Notes: a model not told the origin generated them from the letters alone. 44,900 nt of DNA from Bacteroidota bacterium (GCA_022708105.1 JAKIZI010000012.1:1-44900), one strand, 5' to 3'. Counted from the stretch's first letter, positions 34,723 to 44,101 are shown. Numbers and translations are program-made.

Positions 34723-34730
34723 TATCTTTG
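34723..34730 (+). promoter_or_regulatory. Orphan plus-strand -7 box
   Basis: TATCTTTG followed by CATCC is a good Bacteroidota -7 match, but the next 80 bases have no start codon with a meaningful frame, and the IS3 end follows at 34811. Either a gene was lost here or the match is chance in AT-rich DNA. Confidence 0.35.
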
Positions 34731-34957
34731 CATCCTCTAAAACAATTGGATGTTACTGTTTAATTTGGATATTGTGCTCTAACTAATCTGTACTTTTTGT
34801 ATAGGTTTATAGTGTCCCCCTATGTTAGGACAGTTTTTTTAATTGGTTAATATTTTTTCTTTTCAATTGAGAGACCGAAGTTCTGCCTCCCGTTTGTGAA
34901 AAGTGGTTTTATTTTTGGGTGCTCAAATTTACAATTTTTACTCATACTTTCAATTAA

Positions 34958-35776
34958 TTATGCACTTTTCTTGTAAATATTCTCAGGTGTTTGATATTCA
35001 AGTGATTGATGTTTTCTTTCTGTATTGTAAAATCTAAAATAGTCATCCAATCCTTGATACAATTGAACTCCATTTTCATATACATTGAGGTAAATACACT
35101 CATATTTAACACTTCTCCATAATCTTTCAATAAAGATATTGTCCAATGCTCTACCTCTTCCATCCATACTGATTGTGATACCTTTATCGGTTAAAATGTC
35201 CGTAAATTGCGGAGACGTAAACTGGCTTCCCTGATCCGTATTGAATATTTCCGGTTGCCCGTGGTGTTCCAAAGCTTCATTTAAAACTTCAATACAAAAC
35301 GCTGTTTCCATTGTATTGGAAAGCCCCCAGGAGAGAATAAATCTACTATGTAAATCAATAACGGCACAGAGATACATAAAACCTTTTTTCATTGGAATAT
35401 AGGTTATATCGGTTGCCCAAACTTGATTCTGATGAGTGATTTTTAAATTCCTCAATAGATAAGGATAAATCTTATGCTGTTTGTTGGGTTCACTTGTATT
35501 TGGACTCTTTTTGGGATAAATAGCCCATATTCCCATCTTAATGTAATAGGAGCGAACGGCTTTTCTCCCAACATGATAGCCTTTCCCTTTTAAATAATCC
35601 GACATCCTGCGGGTTCCATAAAAGGGATAAGACGTATAGCATTTATCAATTTCTCTCATAATTTCTAAATCCAAATCTTTTTCTCGAATAGGTTGATAGT
35701 AAATACCTGACCGATATATAGATAACAGAATGCATTGTTGAACCATACTTAATTTTTGCGATGCCTTTTCTATCAT
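34958..35776 (-). CDS. IS3-family transposase orfB (DDE integrase domain)
   Basis: Catalytic part of an IS3 transposase (272 aa from the first ATG). An HTH_21-type region (MREIDKCYTSYPFYGTRRMSDYLKGKGY) is followed by an rve core with Asp in WATDITYIP, Asp in IFNTDQGSQFTS and Glu in FIERLWRSVKYE, all intact. The frame is open upstream of the ATG as far as the A9 run inside orfA, so it is probably made as an OrfAB fusion by -1 frameshifting. Confidence 0.95.
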   Translation of the reverse strand: MIEKASQKLSMVQQCILLSIYRSGIYYQPIREKDLDLEIMREIDKCYTSYPFYGTRRMSDYLKGKGYHVGRKAVRSYYIKMGIWAIYPKKSPNTSEPNKQHKIYPYLLRNLKITHQNQVWATDITYIPMKKGFMYLCAVIDLHSRFILSWGLSNTMETAFCIEVLNEALEHHGQPEIFNTDQGSQFTSPQFTDILTDKGITISMDGRGRALDNIFIERLWRSVKYECIYLNVYENGVQLYQGLDDYFRFYNTERKHQSLEYQTPENIYKKSA

Positions 35777-35790
35777 TGCTCTTCGTTCTT

Positions 35791-36084
35791 TTATAGGTAC
35801 GGCTTCAATTTTTTTTTATAAAAATCATTGTGTACTTTTAATTCTCCTATGATTTTTAGCAATTCTTCCTTCTCTTTTTCAAACTCTTTCTCTTTTGAAT
35901 GATCCTCTTTTTCAAATACTTCTGACATGTTTTCTACGAGAATACGTTTCCATTCCGTTACTTGACTCGGTTGCAATCCGTAACTTGACGCAATTTCATT
36001 AATCGTTTTTATTCCTTTCACAGCTTCTAAAGCTACTTTGGATTTAAAACTTGAACTGAATTTTCTTCTTGACTTTTTTTCCAT
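35791..36084 (-). CDS. IS3-family transposase orfA (HTH domain)
   Basis: N-terminal DNA-binding part (97 aa) of the IS3 transposase. It has a helix-turn-helix of the HTH_Tnp_1 type (RRKFSSSFKSKVALEAVKGIKTINEIASSYGLQPSQVTEWKRILVE), then a charged leucine-zipper-like helix (KEKEELLKIIGELKVHNDFY). The end YKKKLKPYL overlaps a nine-A run where ribosomes can slip into the orfB frame. Confidence 0.93.
   Translation of the reverse strand: MEKKSRRKFSSSFKSKVALEAVKGIKTINEIASSYGLQPSQVTEWKRILVENMSEVFEKEDHSKEKEFEKEKEELLKIIGELKVHNDFYKKKLKPYL
35809..35817 (-). other. A9 slippery site for programmed -1 frameshift
   Basis: Near the orfA end the minus strand has nine A, read AAA AAA AAA TTG in orfA. A -1 slip reads AAA ATT GAA GCC and continues without a stop (residues IEAVPIKERRA) straight into the orfB ATG frame. 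This is the usual way IS3 elements make the OrfAB transposase. Confidence 0.75.
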
Positions 36085-36114
36085 AAGACAACTTTTTTTT
36101 AAATCTTTTATACG

Positions 36115-36411
36115 TTAATTTTTTATTTTTGTTGTCCTATTTTGGGGAACCATTATATATTGACCTGTCGTAAAATTAATATCCACGGGAATTCCGTAGC
36201 TTAAATTGGCATATCCGCCATTGGGGGTAAATTTCTCGTTCCGTGGTGTAATCCAATCGACACCGGAACCTACGATTAATCCTAAAATAACCCTTTTTCC
36301 GTGCGGAGGAATAATTGTATCTTTTCTCGTATTGGTTTGAGCAGTAAGATAACCTAATGATAATCCCAATAAAATAAAAATAGTCAAAATTCTTGTTTTC
36401 ATATTTTTCAT
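36115..36411 (-). pseudogene. Outer-membrane beta-barrel protein truncated by the IS3 element
   Basis: Only the first about 86 codons belong to the host gene. They encode a signal peptide (ending GYLTAQ), a short linker, and the first strands of an outer-membrane beta-barrel (VGSGVDWITPRNEKFTPNGGYANLSYGIPVDINFTTGQY), in the style of Bacteroidota porin-family proteins. The frame then enters the IS3 end at about 36153 and stops at 36115. The missing C-terminal part is not found beyond the other end of the IS: reading on from 34807 gives a stop within about 15 codons. The gene is probably dead and its 3' part deleted. Confidence 0.75.
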
Positions 36412-36544
36412 TTATTTTATGTACATTTTATTATATAACGCAAAATTACTGCATTTTTTTGAATAAAACACTATTCTAATCAAAAATAAATACATCTTTT
36501 CATTTTTTTTTAGGGTAATTTTTATTTCTTTTTAAAAAAAATAA

Positions 36545-36552
36545 TATGTTTG
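36545..36552 (+). promoter_or_regulatory. -7 box before cstA-like gene
   Basis: TATGTTTG fits TAnnTTTG and lies 56 bases before the ATG at 36609. The upstream bases are nearly all A/T, and no -33 element stands out. Confidence 0.45.
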
Positions 36553-36608
36553 TACAACTTTTCTAAAAGGAAAAAACAACATCTATTTTATTTAAAAATT
36601 ACTATTCT

Positions 36609-38057
36609 ATGGTATCATTTATTATTGCTATTATTTTACTCATAGTGGGTTATGTGGTATACGGAAAGATTGTAGAGAAGATTTTTGTCATTGACTCTTC
36701 ACGGACAACTCCTGCATATACTATGCAAGACGGGGTCGATTATGTTCCAATGAAATTTTCTCGTATTTTCCTGATTCAATTTTTAAACATTGCCGGATTA
36801 GGTCCTATTTTTGGAGCAATCATGGGTGCAAAATTCGGAACTGCTTCATTTTTATGGATTGTATTTGGTTGTATTTTCGGTGGAGCTGTCCACGATTATA
36901 TCTCCGGTATGATTTCTTTGAGACAAGGAGGCATTAGCTTACCCGAAATTCATGGTAAGTATTTGGGTAAAGGGATTAAACAATTTATGCGCGGATTTAT
37001 GATTATTTTAATGGTGTTGGTAGGTGTTGTTTTTGTGGTGGGACCGGCCGGATTATTGGCAAACCTGACGCCGGAAAGTTTATCCACTACCTTTTGGATT
37101 TGCGTCATTCTTCTCTATTACATTATTGCCACTTTATTGCCTATTGATGCCATTATCGGACGGATTTATCCAATTTTCGGTCTTTTTCTTCTCATAATGG
37201 TATTCGGGGTGCTGGGAGCCATTCTCATTATGCAGCCTGCACTACCTGAAATTTGGGAAGGAATTCACAATACACATCCTCAGGCTGAGATTACCCCCAT
37301 CTTCCCTATGATGTTCATATCGATTGCTTGTGGTTCTATATCAGGATTTCATGCAACACAATCACCATTAATGGCCCGTTGCATGACCAATGAAAAACAA
37401 GGTCGACACATCTTTTTCGGCACAATGATTCTCGAAGGAATTGTTGCTTTGATTTGGGCAGCTGCAGCAATCGTCTTTTTTCAAAAAAATGGCATGACAG
37501 AAAACAATCCCGCCGTAATTGTCAACACTATCACCAAAGAATGGCTTGGTACAATAGGTTCTTTTTTGGCTATTCTCGGTGTAATTGCGGCTCCCATCAC
37601 CACGGGAGATACCGCTTTCCGTTCTGCCCGACTAATTTTAGCAGACATGCTGCATGTGGAGCAAAAAAGTATTCGTAAAAGATTATGGATTGCTATCCCC
37701 CTCTTTTTGGTCGGGTTTGGGATTTTAATATTCAGCATTTATAATAAAAACGGTTTCGACATCATTTGGCGCTATTTTGCGTGGGCAAATCAGCTATTAG
37801 CTGCTGTAACCTTATGGGCGGTTTCGGTTTATCTTTTTCAGGAACATAAAATTTATATCATCACACTAATCCCTGCCGTTTTTATGACCATGGTTTGCAG
37901 CACCTATCTCTTCATCAGTCCGGAAGTCTTCGGGTTAAGTGCTACACTTTCTTACGGAATTGGAGGATTTATTTCTCTTACCTTGTTAATAATCTTTCTT
38001 TTATACGTCCGCAAAAAACAATCTATAGAGACACAAACAATACTAATTAAAAAATAA
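36609..38057 (+). CDS. CstA-family peptide/pyruvate transporter
   Basis: Inner-membrane transporter (482 aa) with about 13 predicted helices, of the carbon starvation protein A family, whose members take up peptides or pyruvate. The family pattern is clear: YVVYGKIVEKIFVID near the N-terminus, GVDYVPMKFSRIFLIQFLNIAGLGPIFGAIMGAKFG, GGAVHDYISGMISLRQGG, and ACGSISGFHATQSPLMARCMTNEKQGR. It is shorter than E. coli CstA (about 700 aa) but matches the compact form common in Bacteroidota. It stands alone; a 415-bp interval separates it from the efflux operon. Confidence 0.92.
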   Translation: MVSFIIAIILLIVGYVVYGKIVEKIFVIDSSRTTPAYTMQDGVDYVPMKFSRIFLIQFLNIAGLGPIFGAIMGAKFGTASFLWIVFGCIFGGAVHDYISGMISLRQGGISLPEIHGKYLGKGIKQFMRGFMIILMVLVGVVFVVGPAGLLANLTPESLSTTFWICVILLYYIIATLLPIDAIIGRIYPIFGLFLLIMVFGVLGAILIMQPALPEIWEGIHNTHPQAEITPIFPMMFISIACGSISGFHATQSPLMARCMTNEKQGRHIFFGTMILEGIVALIWAAAAIVFFQKNGMTENNPAVIVNTITKEWLGTIGSFLAILGVIAAPITTGDTAFRSARLILADMLHVEQKSIRKRLWIAIPLFLVGFGILIFSIYNKNGFDIIWRYFAWANQLLAAVTLWAVSVYLFQEHKIYIITLIPAVFMTMVCSTYLFISPEVFGLSATLSYGIGGFISLTLLIIFLLYVRKKQSIETQTILIKK

Positions 38058-38106
38058 AAACCAATCAAAAATAACTATTTCTGCCACGAAGCACCTGCGC
38101 AGGCCG

Positions 38107-38149
38107 GGCAAAAAGGAGAGACAGCAGAGTGGACGGAATTCTTTTTGCC
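38107..38149. repeat. Inverted repeat in decayed intergenic element
   Basis: Arms GGCAAAAAG (38107-38115) and CTTTTTGCC (38141-38149) are perfect complements around a 25-base spacer. The following CTTGATTTTTAGGTACTTTTGG resembles AAGTACC-AAAATCAAGGC segments I recall from dispersed Bacteroidota intergenic repeats. That resemblance could not be checked. Confidence 0.45.
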
Positions 38150-38430
38150 TTGATTTTTAGGTACTTTTGGTTACAAACCTTTCTTGAGGTCGTATATTAT
38201 TTTCCCGGTACTTATTTTCCCGGACACCAATATTTTTTTTACTAGAAAAGAAGAAAATCACCTAATTATTCTATTTGGAAAGTATTATTTCTTTGATTAT
38301 TTGATAAAAACTGAGAGTTGGCAAGCGGGAATATTTTATTTATAATTAACAAAACATATCTTTCATTGAAAATTTAACATTGTTTATTGAAATCTTTTAA
38401 TAATCAAATTTATAGTACCATTTTTTTGTA

Positions 38431-38438
38431 TATTTTTG
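38431..38438 (+). promoter_or_regulatory. -7 box before the RND efflux operon
   Basis: TATTTTTG fits TAnnTTTG and lies 34 bases before the start codon at 38473. It probably drives the four-gene run through 44392. Confidence 0.55.
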
Positions 38439-38472
38439 CAAACTTTTCAAGATAAATATTAAATAGTACTAT

Positions 38473-39810
38473 ATGATGAACTTTTCAAAAGGAGTAAAGA
38501 CCATATTTTTTATTGGTATCATGTTGTTTGATGTATGTATTTTTGCACAACAGGCACAAGACAGTATTCCGATCACATTACAAAAAGCCATTGAAATTGG
38601 TTTGAATGAAAGCCCCACGATTCGCATTGCCAATCGTGAAATTCAGAGCAAGAAGTATTACAAAAGCGAGCTAATTGCAGCTATATTTCAAGACATTTCA
38701 TTATCGGGCAGCTACAACCGTACCATTAAAAAGCAGGTAATGACGATGGAATTCGGCGGAATGCCGATGGAAATTGAAGTTGGGACGGACAACAATTACG
38801 CGGTTGGGTTAAGTGTTGCGCTCCCGTTAGTGATGCCGACAATTTGGCAAAACATTAAGTTATCGAAACTTGACATTGAGTTGGCGATTGAATCGGCGCG
38901 TTCGTCGAAAATTTCATTAATTAAAGAGATTAAGAAGGCCTATTATGCCGTATTGATGAGTCAGGAATCGTATAACGTTCTGAAACGCAATTATGCCAAT
39001 ATTGAGCTCAGCAATAAATTAATTAACGAGAAATACGAACAGGGTTTGGTATCCGAATTCGAGAAATTACGTTCGGATGTACAGCTCAAAAACCAACGGC
39101 CGCAGATCACCGCTGCCGAAAATGCCATTGCCGTTACTACAATGATGTTGAAAGCAATTATGGGTGTTGATCTGTATGAACCTCTGATCTTTACAGGTAG
39201 TTTATCGGATTATGAAGATGAAGTGAGCCATGGGACACTCCCTGATTACAAATCAATTACCTTAGAAAACAACAGCGACTTAAAGCAGATGGATTTGAAT
39301 AAAAACCTCATCGAAATTACTAAAAAACTCATCATTTCCTCTGCATGTCCGACACTTTCATTGGGCGGCAATTACCAATTTATGGCCATGAATAACAATT
39401 TTAAGTTTTCGGAATACAATTGGATTCCGTACTCTGTAATCGGTTTATCGCTTAGGGTTCCTATTGTTTCGTGGGCTGCCACCTCTTACAAAATGAAGCA
39501 AAATGATTTGCTCTTAGCGAATATCAAAGATCAAAAAGACTATATAGAAAAGAACTTACGGGTCAGCATTCAGAACAATCTCAATAATATAAACATTGCC
39601 ATGGAAGATTTGGAATCAAACAAAGAGACCATGATGCAGGCAGAAAAGGCATACCAAATAGTACAAAAGCAATATGAATTGGGGATGGGCACCTGGTTAG
39701 ATCTGAATTCAGCAGAATTAGCCATGGTCGGCTCAAAATTAACCTATTATCAATCCATTTACAACTACCTGACGGCTTATGCAGAATTAGAAGCCATTAT
39801 GGGAAAATAA
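38473..39810 (+). CDS. TolC-family outer-membrane efflux channel
   Basis: Outer-membrane factor (445 aa) of the TolC family: a trimeric channel that lets the RND pump discharge outside. A signal peptide (about 1-26, ending CIFAQ) is followed by two OEP repeats, with ITLQKAIEIGLNESPTIRIANREI near residue 36 and a second alpha-helical block at about 240-445. The final AYQIVQKQYELGMGTWLDLNSAELAMVGSKLTYYQSIYNYLTAYAELEAIMG stretch is typical. First gene of the operon; 51 bases precede the adaptor gene. An alternative ATG lies one codon downstream. Confidence 0.92.
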   Translation: MMNFSKGVKTIFFIGIMLFDVCIFAQQAQDSIPITLQKAIEIGLNESPTIRIANREIQSKKYYKSELIAAIFQDISLSGSYNRTIKKQVMTMEFGGMPMEIEVGTDNNYAVGLSVALPLVMPTIWQNIKLSKLDIELAIESARSSKISLIKEIKKAYYAVLMSQESYNVLKRNYANIELSNKLINEKYEQGLVSEFEKLRSDVQLKNQRPQITAAENAIAVTTMMLKAIMGVDLYEPLIFTGSLSDYEDEVSHGTLPDYKSITLENNSDLKQMDLNKNLIEITKKLIISSACPTLSLGGNYQFMAMNNNFKFSEYNWIPYSVIGLSLRVPIVSWAATSYKMKQNDLLLANIKDQKDYIEKNLRVSIQNNLNNINIAMEDLESNKETMMQAEKAYQIVQKQYELGMGTWLDLNSAELAMVGSKLTYYQSIYNYLTAYAELEAIMGK

Positions 39811-39861
39811 AAATCAACAGACAAAAAATAAGCAAATAACAATTAAAATCATAATAATACA

Positions 39862-40905
39862 ATGAAAAGATCAGTTCAACTCTCAAGCATCATCTTCATT
39901 TTTGCAATCATCATGGCTTCATGTTCCGGCACTTCGAATGAAATCAAGCAGGTAAAGTCGGATGAAACTATGGACGTCAAAGTCACTACGGTTCACAAGC
40001 AAAAAGTTGAGCAATTATATGAATATACGGCCATGGTACAAGCCAATGCGGTCAATCACATTGCGCCAACAATTCCGGGGCGTATTGATGCCATATATGT
40101 AGAAGTAGGCGATTATGTAAAGAAGGGAGATAAGTTAGTTCAAATGGACGCCAGCAACTTAAATCAAGCGAAAGCACAATTAGACAATTTAGAAGTTACA
40201 TTCAAAAGAATTGACGGGTTGTACAAATCGGGCGGAGTTTCAAAATCGGAATGGGATGCCCAACACACAGCCTTGGAGGTAGCCCGCACTTCATACGAGA
40301 ATCTATTGACCAATACCCGCTTGCTCAGTCCGATTAGCGGAATTGTAACCATGCGTAATTATGACAGCGGTGATATTTTTAGTGGCAATCCGATTTTACA
40401 AGTACAACAAATCACTCCGGTTAAAATGCTCATCAACATTTCTGAGTCTCAATACCCCAAAGTGAAAAAAGGCATGAATGCCAAAATAAACTTGGATGTA
40501 TATGAAAATGAAGAATTTAACGGTAAAGTAAATTTAATTTATCCGGTAATTGACCCCCGCACACACACTTTTTCGGTAGAGTTGATTATTGCAAACAGCA
40601 ATAATAAAGTTAGACCCGGAATGTATGCTCGTGCCACATTAAATTTCGGAATTAATGAAAGCGTAGTTGTTTCGGATGTAGCCATTGTAAAACAACAAGG
40701 TGCGGGAGATTATTATGTTTTCGTTCATAAAGACGGCAAAGCAGTATACAGACAAGTAAAATTGGGAAGACGTCTTGGTGACCGTTACGAAATTTTATCC
40801 GGAGTTGAAGACGGAGAAGAGGTAATCACTACCGGTCTCAATAAACTTAATGACGGAATGAAAGTTAAGGTAGTTGCCAAAGAGGAAGCTCCTATTGAAA
40901 AATAA
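39862..40905 (+). CDS. RND efflux periplasmic adaptor (membrane fusion protein), lipoprotein
   Basis: Periplasmic adaptor (347 aa) linking the RND pump to the TolC channel. Residues 1-20 are a lipoprotein signal with Cys21 in MASCSG. A biotinyl-lipoyl-like domain is split around a helical hairpin (IPGRIDAIYVEVGDYVKKGDKLVQMD and SPISGIVTMRNYDSGDIFSGNPILQV), followed by beta-barrel and membrane-proximal domains. Normal length. Upstream TolC and downstream RND genes (77 bases) confirm the role. Confidence 0.93.
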   Translation: MKRSVQLSSIIFIFAIIMASCSGTSNEIKQVKSDETMDVKVTTVHKQKVEQLYEYTAMVQANAVNHIAPTIPGRIDAIYVEVGDYVKKGDKLVQMDASNLNQAKAQLDNLEVTFKRIDGLYKSGGVSKSEWDAQHTALEVARTSYENLLTNTRLLSPISGIVTMRNYDSGDIFSGNPILQVQQITPVKMLINISESQYPKVKKGMNAKINLDVYENEEFNGKVNLIYPVIDPRTHTFSVELIIANSNNKVRPGMYARATLNFGINESVVVSDVAIVKQQGAGDYYVFVHKDGKAVYRQVKLGRRLGDRYEILSGVEDGEEVITTGLNKLNDGMKVKVVAKEEAPIEK

Positions 40906-40982
40906 CTTCATTTCATACGGAGCATAAAAGTTCAACGCTTTAATATACAAAACACTAAAACAGAAAAAATAAAAGAACCAAT

Positions 40983-43900
40983 ATGAGTCTATACCAATCG
41001 TCCGTAAAGAAGCCCATCATGACGGCATTAGTCTATGTTGCGGTCATCATCATAGGAATATTTTCTCTTTCCAAACTGCCCGTTGACCTATTTCCGGAAA
41101 TGGGGGAAAACACCATCATGGTGTTCACGACATATCCCGGAGCCAGTGCCGCAGATATTGAGAATAATATTTCAAAACCATTAGAGAACGTTTTAAACGG
41201 GATCAGTGATTTAAAAAACATCACATCGAACTCAAAAGAAAATTACTCAATTATCTATCTTGAATTTGAGTATGGGGTTGATATCAACGAAGCCACCAAT
41301 GATGTTCGGGATAAATTAGACATGTTCAACTCCATGCTTCCGGATGGGGCAAATTTGCCGTTTATCTTCAAATTCAGCATGGAAGACATTCCTATTTTGA
41401 TGTTATCGGTACAGTCGAATGAGAGTACGGATGCTCTTTATAAGATTTTGGATGACAAAGTTGCCTCTCCATTACGTCGAATCAGAGGAGTAGGAACAGT
41501 TTCTGTTGCAGGAGCACCTCAACGTGAAATTCAGATTTATTGTGATCCATACAAATTAGAAGCCTATAATTTAACCATTGAGGGCATTGCCTCCAGAATT
41601 GCGGCAGAGAACCAAAATGTTCCCTTAGGAAACATAGATCTTGGCTCTGAAACATACTCCATGCGTGTTCACGGGGAATTCTCATCAGCAAAACTCATGG
41701 AAGATGTTATTGTAGGAAGTTTCAATAATCAGAACGTCTTTTTACGCGATGTTGCCATAGTTAAAGACACCATCCAAGAACGGATGCAAGAAGTTTATAA
41801 TAACGGAATGAGAGGAGCTATGGTGGGTGTGCGGAAGCAAAGTGGAAGTAATTCGGTGGAAATTGCCAATAAAGTATTTGAAAAACTTCCGGAGATACAA
41901 CAATCGTTACCCTCAGATGTCAAATTAGATCTTATCGCCAATACTTCTGACAGTATTGTGAATACCATCAACAGTTTGCAAGAGACCATCATCATCATTT
42001 TGATATTGGTTATCTTTGTCGTTTTGTTCTTTTTAGGACGATGGAGGGCGACATTCATTATTGCTTTAGTAATTCCTGTTTCGTTGGTCTCTTCGTTTAT
42101 CTATCTGTTTCTCACCGGTAATTCCTTAAATATAATCTCCTTATCTTCATTAAGTTTAGCCATCGGGTTAGTGGTGGATGATGCTATTGTGGTCATAGAA
42201 AATATTACCACGCATATTGAACGAGGGACAAAACCTAAATCTGCGGCCATTTTTGCGACTAGTGAGATTTCACTTTCTATTATTGCCGCCACTTTAGTTT
42301 TAATAGCTGTATTTTTACCTTTAACCTTTTTGGAAGGAATGGTTGGAGTTATGTTTGAACAATTGGGCTGGATTGTAACAATTGTAATTACCGTTTCACT
42401 AATTGCCGCCATGTCTCTAACTCCTATGCTATCCTCCTTGATGTTGAAAAGTGATCCCAAGCGTGGAAAAGTCTTCGGTACTATTTATAAACCCATCGAA
42501 AAAGGATTAGCAAAGTTGGACAAAGGATACTCAAATTTTCTAAAATGGTCTGTATCACATCGAAGTGTCATTGTTGTTTCTGCATTAGTTTTATTTGGAG
42601 GCAGTATACTTTTGATGAAATTTGTTCCCACGGAATTCTTTCCTGTTCAGGACCAGGCAAGACTTTCTATAAGCGTAAAATACCCCATCGGAACTCGTTT
42701 GGAAACCACTCGTGCATTTGGATTGGAATTTTCAGAACATGTGAAGAAAAATTATCCTGAAGTATTGATGTGCAACTTCTCTGTAGGTCAGGCTGATGAG
42801 GATAATGCTTATATGATGCTTTCCGATAATGGTTCCCATATCATCTCTTTTAATCTGCGTTTTAAGAAAAAAACGGAAAGAAAAAGATCAATTACAGAAC
42901 TTGCCGATCAGTTACGTGAAGATTTAAAAAAATATCCCGAAATCAACTCTTTTGCTGTAACAATGGGCCTAGGGATGTTATCTTCTCAAAATGTTGATAT
43001 TGAGGTATATGGATATGATTTTGAAAAGACTGATAAATTTGCAAACGAAATTGCAGACAGAATGAGGAAGGTTCCGGGTTGTACCGAAGTAAATATCAGT
43101 CGTGATGAATACACTCCTGAAATTCAAATTGATTTTGATAGACAAAAGCTAGCTGAAAACGGTTTAAGTTTAACTACAGCATCCTCTTTTGTAAGAAATA
43201 GATTTAATGGATTTATTGCTTCTTACTATCGGGAAGATGGAGAAGAGTATAACATCAAAGTACGCTATGCTCCAGAATTTCGTCAATCGGTAGAAGCAAT
43301 TGAAAATATATTGGTTTATAACTCTTCCGGTGCGGGTATACGAATTAAAGATTTGGGAACTGTAGTTGAACAGCTTACCCCTCCAACAATTGTACGTAAA
43401 AACCGTGAGCGCATGGTAAAAGTATCTGCCATCGTAGGAGAAGATGCCGTATTAAGCGAAATTGTTGCTGCTGCAAACAAAGAATTAAAGCAGATGGATA
43501 AACCTGCCGATATAGATTATAAAATTGCAGGAGCGTGGGAAGACCAGCAAGAATCATTTCAGGACTTAATTACATTGATGCTCTTGATTGTCATTCTCGT
43601 TTACATTGTTATGGCTTCTCAATTTGAATCATTTACTTATCCTTTTGTCATCATGTTTTCAATACCGTTTGGATTTTCGGGGGTATTAATAGGTCTTGCT
43701 ATTACCTCCACCCCATTGGGCATTATGGCTTTGGTGGGATTAATGATGTTAATTGGGATTGTGGTCAAGAATGGAATTGTGCTCATCGACTACACTATTT
43801 TGTGTCGTGAACGAGGCATGAACATCAAAGATGCAGTTGTAGCAGCCGGAAGATCCCGTTTGCGTCCAATTTTGATGACCACCCTTACCACTGTTTTAGG

Positions 43901-44090
43901 GATGATTCCGTTAGCCTTAGATAAAGGAGAAGGAGCCGAAATGTGGAATTCATTAGGGATGACCGTAGCATGGGGGTTATCGATGTCCACAATTGTTACA
44001 TTGGTTCTTATTCCAATTTTATATAGTTTATTTGCCGATTTTGGGGTATTCAGAAAAAATAGAAAATTAAAGAAATTAGCCACTACTTAA
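40983..44090 (+). CDS. RND-family efflux permease (HAE1/AcrB-like)
   Basis: Proton-driven inner-membrane pump (1035 aa) with twelve predicted helices and two large periplasmic loops. The proton-relay residues are visible: Asp399 and Asp400 in GLVVDDAIVVIENI (TM4) and Lys929 in VGIVVKNGIVLIDY (TM10). This is the hydrophobe/amphiphile (HAE1) pattern, not the heavy-metal type. The PEMGENTIMVFTTYPGASAADIENNI start is typical of Bacteroidota members. Full length. With the TolC and adaptor genes it forms a complete tripartite exporter; substrates unknown. Confidence 0.94.
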   Translation: MSLYQSSVKKPIMTALVYVAVIIIGIFSLSKLPVDLFPEMGENTIMVFTTYPGASAADIENNISKPLENVLNGISDLKNITSNSKENYSIIYLEFEYGVDINEATNDVRDKLDMFNSMLPDGANLPFIFKFSMEDIPILMLSVQSNESTDALYKILDDKVASPLRRIRGVGTVSVAGAPQREIQIYCDPYKLEAYNLTIEGIASRIAAENQNVPLGNIDLGSETYSMRVHGEFSSAKLMEDVIVGSFNNQNVFLRDVAIVKDTIQERMQEVYNNGMRGAMVGVRKQSGSNSVEIANKVFEKLPEIQQSLPSDVKLDLIANTSDSIVNTINSLQETIIIILILVIFVVLFFLGRWRATFIIALVIPVSLVSSFIYLFLTGNSLNIISLSSLSLAIGLVVDDAIVVIENITTHIERGTKPKSAAIFATSEISLSIIAATLVLIAVFLPLTFLEGMVGVMFEQLGWIVTIVITVSLIAAMSLTPMLSSLMLKSDPKRGKVFGTIYKPIEKGLAKLDKGYSNFLKWSVSHRSVIVVSALVLFGGSILLMKFVPTEFFPVQDQARLSISVKYPIGTRLETTRAFGLEFSEHVKKNYPEVLMCNFSVGQADEDNAYMMLSDNGSHIISFNLRFKKKTERKRSITELADQLREDLKKYPEINSFAVTMGLGMLSSQNVDIEVYGYDFEKTDKFANEIADRMRKVPGCTEVNISRDEYTPEIQIDFDRQKLAENGLSLTTASSFVRNRFNGFIASYYREDGEEYNIKVRYAPEFRQSVEAIENILVYNSSGAGIRIKDLGTVVEQLTPPTIVRKNRERMVKVSAIVGEDAVLSEIVAAANKELKQMDKPADIDYKIAGAWEDQQESFQDLITLMLLIVILVYIVMASQFESFTYPFVIMFSIPFGFSGVLIGLAITSTPLGIMALVGLMMLIGIVVKNGIVLIDYTILCRERGMNIKDAVVAAGRSRLRPILMTTLTTVLGMIPLALDKGEGAEMWNSLGMTVAWGLSMSTIVTLVLIPILYSLFADFGVFRKNRKLKKLATT

Positions 44091-44101
44091 AATATTATAC
44101 T

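Larger units (their letters stand above)
34352..34810. other. AT-rich interval between orphan gene and IS3 element
   Basis: No gene was found. It holds a minus-strand -7 box for the 33848-34351 gene and a plus-strand -7 box at 34723 that leads to no open frame before the IS3 element. A 3-bp TAT at 34808-34810 may be the IS3 target duplication. Confidence 0.5.
34811..36153 (-). mobile_element. Complete IS3-family insertion sequence, about 1343 bp
   Basis: Imperfect 20-bp inverted repeats, TGTCCCCCTATGTTAGGACA at 34813-34832 and the reverse of TGGTTCCCCAAAATAGGACA at 36152-36133, enclose orfA and orfB. If the ends are placed at 34811 and 36153, both sides carry TAT as a 3-bp duplication (34808-34810, 36154-36156). 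The family usually makes 3-4 bp duplications, but AT-rich flanks make this weak. Both frames are intact, and the element truncates an outer-membrane protein gene at its right end. Confidence 0.88.
38058..38472. other. Intergenic region with decayed repeat-like segment
   Basis: No gene was found in this 415-bp interval. Its first part (about 38085-38150) is richer in G+C and contains a 9-bp inverted repeat; the rest is AT-rich and holds the promoter of the efflux operon near its end. Confidence 0.5.
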
